The notes beneath the pieces were generated by a model that was not told the origin of the DNA, did no database searches, and worked only from the letters and a program-made list of their open reading frames with translations. The position numbers and the translations under genes were made by a program. From Ichthyophonus hoferi (taxonomy: Eukaryota; Opisthokonta; Ichthyosporea; Ichthyophonida; Ichthyophonidae): DNA of 13,011 bases. Below, piece by piece: positions 1 to 10,400 of the stretch (position 1 is its first letter; each line of letters opens with the position of its first letter). The stretch lies in assembly GCA_002751075.1 (NCBI GenBank), contig NAOQ01000027.1:297869-310879 (forward strand), in the 5' to 3' direction.

Positions 1-20
1 TATACTATACTATATTATAG

Positions 21-112
21 GACTGGGAGTGGCCATATGGTTTGGAAACTTGCGTATATACCGGCAAACCCTTAATGTTGTACTTATAGTGGCTTCTTCT
101 CTGTTGATTACG
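21..112 (+). CDS. Candidate exon of a small membrane protein, 5' partial
   Basis: The sequence after TATAG at the left edge stays open in one frame only, through LGVAIWFGNLRIYRQTL and a hydrophobic run VVLIVASSLLIT, to a strong donor ACG|GTAAGT at 112/113. The other two frames stop within it. The hydrophobic run looks like a membrane segment. Upstream exons would lie outside the window. No family recognised; it could be a chance open stretch, but the donor is good. Confidence 0.45.
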
Positions 113-783
113 GTAAGTTTCTGTAAGCGTGCTTTTTTATTCGATGTTTGAGTTATTTGTAATCTGTATGCTAATCTTAATGTCTATTTCATCTTTATTT
201 ATACCATTCTGTCTCTCTAGCTATCTTTTTCTTTTTTTATTCTATTTACTCTCTCTCTCTCTCGCTGTCGCTATCGCTTCCTATATGAATCTTATCTTCT
301 TTTTCTTTTTGCTTTCCGTCACTTTATTTCATTCCTCTAGCTCTGTCCAACTCTGTGTCTCTTTACATACATACACATACATACGTTTTCGTATTATTAT
401 AACTGCAGAACTGAGGGTAGTGTCTTTAGAGGTCCTATAGCTAAAATGACGAGTAGTTATCAGTTATCAGTAACTGGGATATATATATATATATGGATTA
501 ATGGATCTACGTCAGCATTCATACTATCATATTCTCATACTACTATACTCTCATTAATACTATCATAATACCGCCATTGGTTGCTTTTTAGGATGTAGTG
601 TTTACTTTATATATACCATCATTCTCCCATAAGTGCGATAAATTTATACATAAAACGTCTATTGAATAGATAGATAAAGGTTGGAAAAGGAATAGTATTA
701 TTACTAGTGAAGGCTATTACATATGTACAGAAGTAAAACAATACTTATATGTTATGAATATATATTTTCTTATGTTATGACAG
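113..783 (+). other. Intervening sequence, pyrimidine-rich first half
   Basis: The likely intron between candidate exons at 21-112 and 827 (its last part to 826). The first 250 bases are CT-rich (TCTCTCTC near 250-262), which explains the long hydrophobic low-complexity open frame at 129-440. I see no independent gene here. Confidence 0.5.
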
Positions 784-826
784 GTGGATAATCACAGCCT
801 AATAATAACCTTGGGTATTACTCTAG

Positions 827-1071
827 TGTGCCGATACCTGCAAAACCATGACACACATAAAATCAGCCCTCGTTGAGAGGGATGCTAAAACCTGTTTGGC
901 TGGCACTGTAATGTTATTAATGGGTAACTTTATCCTCTTTGTCCTGCTAAGTGTAAGCGATACTACCATTGTCTATAAAAAGATTTATGCTCCGCATTGG
1001 CATATTCCCAGACCTCGTTGGTCCAGGCGAACCTCTGGGACACCTTGCCCCTTTCATTCGTCATGTGACAG
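827..1071 (+). CDS. Candidate membrane-protein exon with one transmembrane segment
   Basis: Acceptor ACTCTAG, donor CAG|GTATGC; phase 0 in (matching the donor at 112) and two bases over at the end. It encodes a segment with ALVERDAKTC followed by a hydrophobic run AGTVMLLMGNFILFVLLSVS, then a Pro/Arg/Trp-rich part (HWHIPRPRW). About 82 codons without a stop is unlikely by chance at this base composition. An overlapping second frame (about 969-1071) is also open, so the reading frame is not certain. An alternative acceptor at 783 would give a 31-codon terminal exon ending at 876 (VDNHSLIITLGITLVCRYL). Function unknown. Confidence 0.4.
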
Positions 1072-1147
1072 GTATGCCATCCCTTTTCTACTCTTTAGTT
1101 ATTTACTTATCTAATTTTCTTTCTATCTTTGTTCACTCTCTAACTCC

Positions 1148-1170
1148 ATATATATATATATATATATATG
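1148..1170 (+). repeat. (TA)n microsatellite
   Basis: A pure TA run between the candidate exons at 1071 and 1239. A similar shorter run lies at about 478-494. Confidence 0.85.
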
Positions 1171-1238
1171 TATTATACCTACACATACTTGACATCCTCT
1201 CCGCTTCTTGTTAATACCACTCTACTGTTCATAATCAG

Positions 1239-1293
1239 GGCTACAACCACTACACCTGTGGCGATTGAGATAGAAGCGTCTACACACCCATGA
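1239..1293 (+). CDS. Candidate terminal exon of the same membrane protein
   Basis: Acceptor ATAATCAG in phase with the donor after 1071; encodes about 18 residues (ATTTPVAIEIEASTHP) and a TGA. It is short, so evidence is mostly the phase match. The alternative frame of the previous exon would also end here, at a TAG near 1274. Confidence 0.3.
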
Positions 1294-2396
1294 CTGCTAT
1301 AGATTTTCTGTCGCCTTCTCTACCAGTCATTCTATTGTTTAGGCGTTGGGCATAGTCCCTTTTGGGATTTAAATTAGAAAATAAGAACTACCAATGTAGG
1401 ATACCATTGGCTACACCTTCAATGTAATGGCCAAGAATGCCGGGTGCTATTGTGGGCCTTTCTTTAAAGGAGTTCCTATTTGCATAGGCCTGTAGCTTGT
1501 TGTTTGTAAATATGAAATGAAAGAATAATCTCGGGACTTTGTTATCAATTATGAAGCATTTTTAAAATTCTTTTGAAGCAGATTGGTTTAATATAACAGC
1601 CTGATATTGAATATTAGTGGTGATAATCCTTTATAGACAAGGTAAATATATATATATTATGACAATGACAGGCTATTGTGTGCTAAAAATTATATAATAT
1701 TATATACACACATTGGTATATGTTTCTATACGCCGTCTATTCCCTCTGTGGCTAATCCTGCATAATGGATTTGGAAATCAGTTAGAGTTTCACGTAGTCT
1801 ACTATTTAAATCAAACATGTATTTTAAAACAAGGTTTCAAAATACCGATATTTCAAGCCAAGATTCTGTTGTAATGATTGCTTTAGTTGTAGACTGATTA
1901 CGTAACGTTGGTATATAGTCACTGGTTTCATTGTGTTCTGAGTGTACGTCAAATATATCTGCACATGTCTTAATATTTCAGCTCCTGCAATTATTAGGCT
2001 GAATACTTCATGATGCCTTGTACAAGAATACTTATAGTTTATTGCTTATTTTGCATTCTATCTCTGAATATTGAGGTATTTATAATGAAGATTCAATCAG
2101 TTTGTAAGAGTTGGAAATTTATCAATAGAATTACTTACATGGTGTTACTAGTTTCATTTAATTAGGACTTGTTTGCTAAGTAAAGTCTAGCTCGGAAATT
2201 CACCATGGTTTATGGGATAGATTTTAGCAATCATTTTTAAAGTATACGTTATGAAATATGATACGAACAAGATACATAGCAACAGAATGATTCTATGAAT
2301 AGTCATTAAAAAATACGTTGCTAACAGCACGGTTCTGGAGAACCCCTAAACGGGGATGTACGCATCTCAAGTGTTTATCACAAGGTCAACTAGTAT
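1294..2396. other. No confident gene; weak minus-strand open stretch
   Basis: AT-rich sequence with short TA runs (around 1650 and 1690). On the minus strand 1561-1388 is open for 57 codons without any start codon and includes NSFKERPTIAPGILGHY, followed in the last codon by a possible donor (TG|GTAGTT). It could be an exon, but an open stretch of this length is expected now and then by chance. An octamer ATTTGCAT (POU-type) lies near 1489. Nothing else was supported. Confidence 0.3.
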
Positions 2397-2505
2397 TGAC
2401 CTGGACCAAGAAGTATATAATCAGCATCCACAGACTTAGTCTGGATTCTTTCCGTTATATGAGTTGCGTTAGTAAAAGATTTGTACGAAATATTTATGAC
2501 TAATA
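2397..2505 (-). CDS. Weak candidate exon (35 codons)
   Basis: After a good acceptor (TTCTTATTATTAG) the minus strand is open for 35 codons to a TAG and encodes NATHITERIQTKSVDADY and ILLGPGQY at the end. It sits downstream of the open exon at 2679-3010 on the same strand and might belong to the same gene. The overlapping plus-strand open frame (2318-2503) is an alternative. Neither has a family match. Confidence 0.22.
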
Positions 2506-2678
2506 ATAAGAAATGTTAAAATTATCTTAGGAGGGTAGTATTGCTCCAACTATTATATTATTAAATATAACATTATTGTATGGTAAAGTTTAGAAATGAT
2601 AAACTTAATCAATGGTTTATGTTTTAACGTCTTTTAAATAGTAAAAGAACGTATTTTAAAACCGTAAAATAAACTATA

Positions 2679-3010
2679 TTACTTTTTATCAGATTCTGTG
2701 TTAGCCTTGAGGTTTTGGACACAGCTGTCGGGATCTCCAATTGTGTAACTGGTGGAAGTTATTGTCGTCTGACCAGTATAAGTGATTGCTGCCTGATTAG
2801 AATTGCCTGTAAGACTCTGTTGTTGTACTAGAGATTCTATTGAAGGCCCATAACCTAATCCTCTAGGTAACTGATGGTAATAATTATCACCTTGTTTTAA
2901 TGTAGGCGGTATAGATGCTTTGATTCTTTTTGGTGCAAATGTAGATATTTGCGCAATGTGAGCGACTATTAAGCGGAGCTCAGTTATTATGTAAATATAA
3001 ACTATTATCG
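2679..3010 (-). CDS. Candidate terminal exon: one membrane segment and Ser/Thr/Gln-rich tail, unknown family
   Basis: 110 codons open to a TAA with no in-frame ATG, so it must be spliced to something upstream if real. A plausible acceptor (CTTACTGACTTTGGATAG) ends at 3011, phase 1 in. The first residues form a hydrophobic run (IAIIVYIYII), followed by a basic patch (FAPKRIKASIPP), then a polar tail with LGYGPSIESLVQQQ and TYTGQTTITSTSY. An open run of this length is improbable by chance in such AT-rich DNA. The layout resembles a receptor or other membrane protein's last helix with a cytoplasmic tail; that is inference. The upstream exons were not found. Confidence 0.42.
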
Positions 3011-3020
3011 CTATCCAAAG

Positions 3021-3571
3021 TCAGTAAGCAATTGTCAGGCTTCTGAGTAGTAGTGCAATTTAGACACAGATCATCGTTTAGAGAGCCAGTGTTAGATTAG
3101 ACATTAAAATAACTGTTCGCATATATATATAATTAGGTGCAAAGTGTTTTGTATATCTTGAACTTCGTATTTTGCCACAAGTATCAATTCAATGTATGAG
3201 CGAAATAATCGGGGATAATCTGGGGCTTTATTATTGATTGCAGTTTACATTTATACTTTTCTTATTACATTTAATGACTCAACAGATGTCTTCTTTCTAG
3301 AATGGCTCTTGAGCTAGCTACCTCATTGATGTAACTCTTATCTCTTGTGTCAAAGGTCGGGAAATTTGTAGGAGTAAATTAATTAATAATAAAGGGTAAG
3401 ATTTTTTCTGGATGGGGGTTTTTTTTATGAGGTTTTTCTTTATGGTCCCTACACAGTTCTAAATCCCATACACAATTTTCGTAAAATACCATAACCTTGA
3501 ATTGGATTAATGGGCTTTCAACACTACCACTGCTAAAGACTGCTAGTAAAACCATGATGACTACTCAATAG
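3021..3571. other. No confident gene between the minus-strand exon and the plus-strand blocks
   Basis: Contains a TA run near 3120, a T-run near 3415-3426, and a plus-strand open stretch just before 3572 too short to call. I see no RNA gene or element boundary. Confidence 0.3.
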
Positions 3572-3670
3572 TTGGACAACACGGCCATCCAACTGGAATC
3601 TACATCATCCTTAACTACCCAGCTTGTCTTAGCTTTACAGACAAACCTCCCTATGCACCACTCCAGGAAG
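3572..3670 (+). CDS. Coding-like block A (33 codons), unknown
   Basis: Flanked by CAATAG and by AAG|GTACTC, which could be splice sites, phase 0 both sides. It encodes LDNTAIQLESTSSLTTQLVL followed by ALQTNLPMHHSRK. The composition looks like protein rather than random AT-rich translation. It lies in the same frame as block B; the 48-base gap could be a very short intron, or the pair could be an interrupted gene. No family recognised. Confidence 0.3.
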
Positions 3671-3718
3671 GTACTCAGAAATGTTTACAGGAAATTTAAA
3701 TTATTTTCGCAATAAAAG

Positions 3719-4048
3719 AAAACCAAAGTTGGTTTTTCTACGGATACCAGTGATTTGAGCGGGACTTCAACCTGCAAGGCCGTATCATGTAGGAAATCAA
3801 CCATATTCTACAACCCACATTTTCCTTATGAAAGTTCAATTTCTATGAATGGTAAAGAGGAATCATCCTCTACTGATATGGAGCCAGTATCGGAAGCATT
3901 TTCGAATAGCAAGTCTTCAACAGATGGCAAGAATTATCACAACAATTATCAACCTTATGAACATAGTCTTCCATTTTCGCTAACTTGTTTAATAATAAAA
4001 ATATGTCTTAGGCTATCGGTACTCCGTGCATGCTATGGTACACGTTGA
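3719..4048 (+). CDS. Coding-like block B (109 residues), Ser-rich, unknown
   Basis: Open for 109 codons to a TGA. It is Ser/Thr/Asn-rich with few hydrophobics (FSTDTSDLSGTSTC; EESSSTDMEPVSEAF; SNSKSSTDGKNYHNNY), then a hydrophobic end (LTCLIIKICLRL). It looks like a disordered or cytoplasmic region. Its length makes chance unlikely. It might be a host exon or part of a decayed element; no catalytic motif or repeat at its ends supports either. Confidence 0.38.
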   Translation, partial: KTKVGFSTDTSDLSGTSTCKAVSCRKSTIFYNPHFPYESSISMNGKEESSSTDMEPVSEAFSNSKSSTDGKNYHNNYQPYEHSLPFSLTCLIIKICLRLSVLRACYGTR

Positions 4049-4165
4049 AACACCTCTTAACTCGGTTATTCCTTTAATTCTAATTAGATATAAGTCATAG
4101 ATATCGAATCTGTCTCTAGTTATATCCAGCAATATTCAACCCAACGAATTGTACAAGCTACCTAA

Positions 4166-4360
4166 CTAGGAGGTAAAACATAAAGTGTAGCAATAGAAGC
4201 ATGCATGCACAGAATAGTAAAACAAATTCAATTTATGACCGAATATTGAATGCTGAAGTTCAGTCAAATGATGCATAGTAGCTGCTAATCTAAGATGCTC
4301 ATTGGATATTAACTGGGTATGCAATGTGAGCCAGTTATGTATTGTAATAGTTCTGATCAC
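4166..4360 (-). CDS. Weak candidate exon (about 64 codons)
   Basis: Open on the minus strand to a TAG; encodes SNEHLRLAATMHHLTELQHS and a hydrophobic end with Tyr/Cys/Phe. The helix-then-aromatic-hydrophobic layout faintly recalls gustatory-receptor-like membrane proteins, but this rests on impression only. It lies beyond the likely 3' end of the CHD-like gene and on the same strand. Confidence 0.2.
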   Translation of the reverse strand: MIRTITIHNWLTLHTQLISNEHLRLAATMHHLTELQHSIFGHKLNLFYYSVHACFYCYTLCFTS

Positions 4361-4499
4361 TTAATCTTAGGTACATCACATCACAAACAGTAACTAAGGT
4401 ATAATCGCTTCCAAAGCCTCTTAATAAGGCAATATTATAAAATAATAGACCAATAAGACATAACTACAATAACCAAATATAATAAATGAGTAAACTAAA

Positions 4500-4505
4500 T
4501 TTATT
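4500..4505 (-). promoter_or_regulatory. Possible polyadenylation signal of the CHD-like gene
   Basis: AATAAA on the minus strand about 240 bases after the stop codon, the first canonical hexamer downstream that I found. Cleavage just below it would give a 3' UTR of about 260 bases. No downstream GU-rich element was verified. Confidence 0.4.
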
Positions 4506-4742
4506 ATATTTGACAATATATACTGGAATCCCAGCCTTTTTAATTTGATTTGTCATATCACATATTTTAGAATTAAAACATTGAAGATAAGTCACAGCTA
4601 CTACGCTCGGGCTAGCATTCCATTACATAAGGCTAACCAATCCACTTATTATAAATTAATTAAAATTAATTTACACACTTCCAAGGCATAGATCGCACGA
4701 TGTGCTACAGCTTGAGCACTGGTCAATCCCCAAAATGAGCAA

Positions 4743-4841
4743 TCAATCTGATTTCTTATTGGATGCCTTCAAGAAGGTAGACAGTGTTGCTTGCTTGCTG
4801 CCTTTGCTCTTGAGAGCCGATCCATGATCTACCAATGAATT
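4743..4841 (-). CDS. CHD-like terminal exon 17 with PIP-box-like C-terminus
   Basis: 32 codons plus TGA, phase 0 in; acceptor TTACACAG. It ends in KQATLSTFLKASNKKSD, a basic-flanked Q-x-x-L-x-x-F-L motif like PCNA-interacting boxes. Another acceptor 10 bases downstream (GGTAG) gives an early stop, so TTACACAG is preferred. Confidence 0.72.
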   Translation of the reverse strand, partial: NSLVDHGSALKSKGSKQATLSTFLKASNKKSD

Positions 4842-6686
4842 CTGTGTAATTAAGTATGAATAGGCGGTAATAGGAACACATACATAGGAATATAGGTATA
4901 GGTTTGTGTAATAACAGAGATGTAGAGGTAAAACAGTATGATTATTGCTAAAGGTTAAAGTATCAGCTGCACTTAATCATAGACAAAAACGAGCCTATCG
5001 TGACTGGTTCATATATAGATGTCTCTCTCTCATTAATATAGGTGACGTCACTAAGCATACGTCACATCAACCATTAGCTCGCGCATAAGAACCAGCTCGC
5101 TAGGTACCTATTATAACCAGTTAGAACACTTTATTATAAAATATATGTCATTAAATCATGCCATTTAATTCTAATATGCTAGTGTATTTGGTGATCTCAT
5201 CCATGACCCAATAGAATTAAAAATTAAACCAATAAAGTACAAATAGATAGACCAATCAACCCACCTCTTTCATCCTCTTGGGTGACGGTGGGGTAAGATT
5301 ATCCAGTGATTCTCTCTTCTCTTTACTAACCTCCTCCAATGATATAGCCCCATCCACCTCTGGGAAAGGGGATGACGTAGGCTCCATGGCATTTGCATCA
5401 GTGCTTACTTTCTGGATCACCTGAGAAGATTTTGATTGGTTTCCTTTCAATGAAAGTTTAGCCTGATGCATGCCTGAGCTTGGGGTCAATGGCGTCCTTG
5501 ACGATCGTCTTTTTAATTGGCTAATTGCATTTCTAGGTGACGATTTCGATTCGCTCTCGGAGGATTGTGCAGACTTCAATCGTTTTGGTTTATTTTGAGG
5601 AGTAGCTTTCGCCGATTGGTTCTCAGAAGAAATCAAACCTTCTTGAGCGGGTTCGTCTAATGCTATGGGTTTGGGTACGAAATAATCATTGGTTAGGAAA
5701 GAAGGGGGTCCAATTAAAGGGGTTATACTAAAGAACACGAGGAAATGAATCACAATGGAAAGCACGATTATCTCACCTGGCTCAACAGGTGATTGGGCAG
5801 GTTTGCGATTAAAGATGTCCATCATTATTTTCGAGGCAATCTTACTGCTTCCTTCCTTAGTATCCTTGGAGATCTACATCAAACCAATGGAATTGAGTAA
5901 ACATATCTACATATAGGTGTGTATGTAGATAAGAATAAGCTAAGGTAAATTGGTGCCACAATTCCTACCATCTATTTAACGAGTGCTCGATTATAACACA
6001 GACCAATCTATATAATACCTTAAAATTATCACGTAACCAATAACAATGTATACATTAAGTGTATGTCTATATACATATATATATAACCTATTGTAGTGGC
6101 ATGCTACGGAGGATTCACTCTCTCCCAATAGAAAACACCAAGCTGAGGTAAGTGGATTAAAGTCACAACAACCAATTGACAGACGAATCATATCCTGATC
6201 CCATATCCAAACCATCTTCTTATACGTTAAAGTTATAATACTAATAGAGGTTCGTTTACAGACCCAATAATTCATGAACACTGCCATACATTTTAAAAAT
6301 AAAATTTCAAATCCTCCAATTATCACTCCATAAAATATCAATTACATATCAAAATTTTGATAAAGCAATTGTGTAAGTATTATTTCTTTAGATAAAACAT
6401 AATTTCGGTTCAATCAAATAAACTTTAAGCTCTTAACACTTCTTTTAGATTCGCCATTAATCTGTTTTGAATTAATCATTTTAAGGCATAATACCAGTTG
6501 CAAGCCACCCTATTATAACAAAGATACTAATTAGTAGATCTGTGTACCCACCAGGAGTGGTTGAAAGTCATCCTCATCATCCTTGTCTTCCTCTCCTTCT
6601 TCCTTCTCATTGGTGTTAATCTTTATCTTCCCACCAGTCATTGGTCGCTTGAGGGATTTCCTGGCGGATAGGAACTAGTAGATTAC

Positions 6687-6717
<31 letters not shown>

Positions 6718-7428
6718 TGTATGTATGTATATATATATATATATGTATGTATGTATATATATATGTATGTATGTATGTATGTATGCATGCATGTTTATAT
6801 GCTTATGTATATATATAAAGGAATGAATGGGGTCTTAAATTAAGGGAATAGACCCGGGATAATCTAAAGGTTAGTATATAATAAGTATGAAACCCGACCA
6901 TACACCAATCATATCACAGAATAATCATATGACAGCATATCTCTTCACAGGCTTAATAACAACCAATCACAAGAGAAAGAATACACGGAGAATAAGCAAG
7001 GATTCACCCAGCCCAAGTTAATACATCCATATTTTACCCCCCTCAAAACCAGTACTGATTCATTGGTTTTTTCAACAAAGACACCAACCAACCAGCCAAT
7101 AAAATCAATTCTAAATAACTTCATTTTAACCTTTCCCCACCACTAAATGCCAAGATTTAAAGCATATATAAAGTCCCACACTCATCATAACAACAATCTA
7201 TTGTAATCATAATTACACTTGGCTCTTTTAACAAATTAAAACTTTAACTTAAAATTTAAAGCAGGTCAACCCGCACACTGACATTAATTTATAATATAAT
7301 CTAGTCGCCTACTATAAAATTTGCAAGCAAATCTAACCTGGCTATCGGTTAATCAACAGAAATTAAATCAATAGTTTTTCTTTCTTTCTTTCGGAAAAAA
7401 AAAAAAAAGAAAAAGAAAAAGAAAGAAA

Positions 7429-7460
<32 letters not shown>

Positions 7461-10400
7461 TTAAACCATCGCGATCAATCGGTTATGTCCTTTATAATAC
7501 CTTGTTGGTCATTTCCTTCATACTTTTTGTATTCTTATACCACTCAATCACAAGATGCACCCGTGCCGCTAGCTGCTTATCAGTGGGCCATTTTAATACA
7601 GCATTGGCCGCCAGGGATTGGCTGGATGCCACTTCTGTCTCTTTATCTTCATGCTCTAATTCGTTCTCCTTTTCACTCTCTTTGTCATTGAGAGATTCTG
7701 GTATAGATGAACTGTAGAGAAAAAAATAGTATGATTATATGTAAAGTAGAGGGCAACATAGTATAGTATAACATAATAAAATAATGTAATATAATATAAT
7801 ATAATATAATATAATATAATATAATATAATATAATATAACATAATGTAATATAATATAACGCAATACAGATATAACCAGTCAAATGCTAGAAATGCTCCT
7901 TAGAGATTCTACCTCACCACTGCCCAGGCCAATGACCATTGGCCTTTTAAAATTTAAAATAATTAAATTGCCAATCATTACCCGAATCGATACCACTTTT
8001 ACAGCAAGAGTTATTATTAATTCACCGGTAAATAAAGTATAGTAACCCCCCTACAATTGTCCAATCAAACTCGCAAGGCTAATTAAACTTATCTAATCAA
8101 TCAACTTCAACCAATCACATGCTTAGATCTCTTGCAACTGTAATCACATCTTATAACTATTTCCAATATGTCAATTAAATTAAACATGTTATTGTAGCAC
8201 AAGAACATGAAATTGCACGTAATTATCCCATCATCATACCCTTCTCTGTCCTTGGCGCTGGGTGTAGCTGTCTTTGATCCTGCACATAAAGGAGGGTGAC
8301 AATTAGCCAATGACATGATTGGAATAAGATGATATATCAAATACATAGGGGGTTATGAGTGGATAATATTATATATATGCGCGTGATATGTTGCGAGTTA
8401 AGAGTCCTTCGGAAAAAAATTACTAATAATAATCGTGACAAATGATATAAAACCCCAATGCGAAGAAGGGATGCTTGTGATAGGCTGGATAAAAATAGAT
8501 TAGAGCACCATGCCAAGCACACAGTACTACATGCGATGTGACTAGGAGTAATGATTGGTGAGTTATCATGCTATGGTATAGTATAGTATAACATACCATA
8601 ACACAACACAACACAACATAACATAACATAACATAACATATAATACCTACCTTCATTTTTACTCTTGGTTTCGCTAGTCATTTTCGCTTTCTGAGTTTCA
8701 TATATCTCTTCCAGACCAAACTAGGTAGAAGAGAGAGGGGGAGAGGGAGAGGGAGAGGTAAGAAAAAGAAATAAAGGCTCTGACAGAGGGTAACTATTAA
8801 CTATTGGCTTACTATCACATCAAAAAAAAACCAATTAGGAAGGGCTTTGTACATGACGTACCTCGGGATCTTTATACCATGTATCAGGTGATGCAAACCC
8901 ATATTTGGCAATAATGCGAAGAAGCATCTTATCATGAATGCCCACTTTCCACCATGGAGGGAGAACGCTATTGGGTCTCAGGCGAGGCACGTCACTCTCA
9001 AACTAGGTAATTGGATAAAAAAGGTAAGCCAATTAATGAACTCCATTTCATAGATATTATACTGAATCCTATTATACTATACCCTATTCTACTATATTAT
9101 CCAACAAATGCTAACGGTCTATGCCCTTCTATAGTAGTACTATTCCAATCAGCACTCACCTCTTCCCAGACTAACAGAGTCCTTATACTATGCATGATAT
9201 TTATCCTTTCTTTGAGCTTCAGTGTTTTATCCACTTTCTTCTTGGTTGGATTACTCGATACCGCCTCCTCACTGGCCCCCTTCTATCCAATGAAATCGAT
9301 AAGTTAAAATTCCATTCATATTTAAAAGCATTATAAACACATTAGCTCATTGGTTTAGATGTCGCTGGGGAAGATATACCGCTGAGTTAATCCAGACTAT
9401 GTAATAGGTTATAGATCATGATTGGTGCATTTATCTTAAAGTAGAACCTAAACCTATGATATATTTAAAGTCGGGTCGAATAGTATGACGCGAGTGAATA
9501 TTATCTAGTTAGGCTCACTTCTTAAATCACCAATCATTGCTCAGCAAGACAAGCAGGGTCACATGACCTTAATATTTTGATCGCATTAGGATTAAAGATG
9601 ACATCAACCATTTTGTTTATATTAAACTTTAAAATTATATTAATTATACATTAATCTACAATCCACCCATCCTAAAATGATCGTTAAAAATATTTTCAAT
9701 TACAAACATAGACGTTGCAAGATTTGTGGAAATTTGATAAACAATAAGTAATTTACAAGTAAATGCATTACTGATCCAGCCCTACCTCGTCTCCTTTCTT
9801 TGGGGTTTCTTCACTCACAGATAGGTTCTCAAAGCATTCTGATAGGTATTCTCTATAAAAGAAAAATATAGGTGTCATTACTACGTCATTGTACAAGCTA
9901 TATATGACACAACCATGCTCATTGGAGAAAAGGCTTGAAAGGAAGGTAGGTCAAGAAGGAACTGACACCTGACCAATCAAACTAATGAAGAGACATGTAC
10001 ACATACACAAATATATGTAGATAAAGGTACATAGGTATATCTTATGGTGGTCTCTCATTGGTAGGTATAGACCAATAAATGGGTCCTAGTATCTCCCGCC
10101 TACCTCGCGTGTGTTTCTAATTCGGAGTCTGACCACGTGATACCAGAAATAGTTCTGAAAGGCGACCAATCATAACCAGTCATATCCTGAGGTGGCGGCA
10201 GCACACAGAGGGCTCTATTGAAAAGCGCCTTCTCCTTCCTCCTATCAGGGAAGAGTAGAGAGCAAAAGATAGGTGAATTTGATTGGTCTAACGTAGGGTT
10301 ATATATGTTATATATACAGGATGTGATTGGAAGATTAACATGAAATAAATATATAAAAGGAATGTAAGTATGTATTTATGTATGTATGCATGTATGTATG

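Noticed and set aside
129-440. Open frame of 103 codons, very hydrophobic
   Set aside because: Translation of CT- and T-rich low-complexity DNA directly after a strong donor; it fits intron sequence better.
1-4700. Transposon or retroelement with terminal repeats
   Set aside because: No paired terminal repeats, target-site duplications or recognisable polymerase or transposase motifs were found by eye.
5663-5776. Hydrophobic stretch in the long open frame 5256-5825, resembling a membrane segment
   Set aside because: A good donor (G|GTGAGA) and a phase-matched acceptor (CATAG) remove it as a 114-base intron, giving a uniformly hydrophilic tail.
5991-6341. Minus-strand open frame of 116 codons in intron 14
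   Set aside because: No splice sites linking it in phase to exons 14 and 15, microsatellite at one end, no family match. A retained or alternative exon cannot be excluded.
7656-7883. Minus-strand open frame rich in Tyr/Ile/Leu
   Set aside because: Low-complexity reading of the TAATA array.
8107-8656. Three overlapping minus-strand open frames
   Set aside because: They read intron 11 and pentamer repeats; only 8279-8240 is kept as an exon because it fits phase.
9011-9307. Plus-strand open frame of 98 codons
   Set aside because: Shadow of exon 9 and the adjoining intron; the minus-strand reading matches the CHD family.
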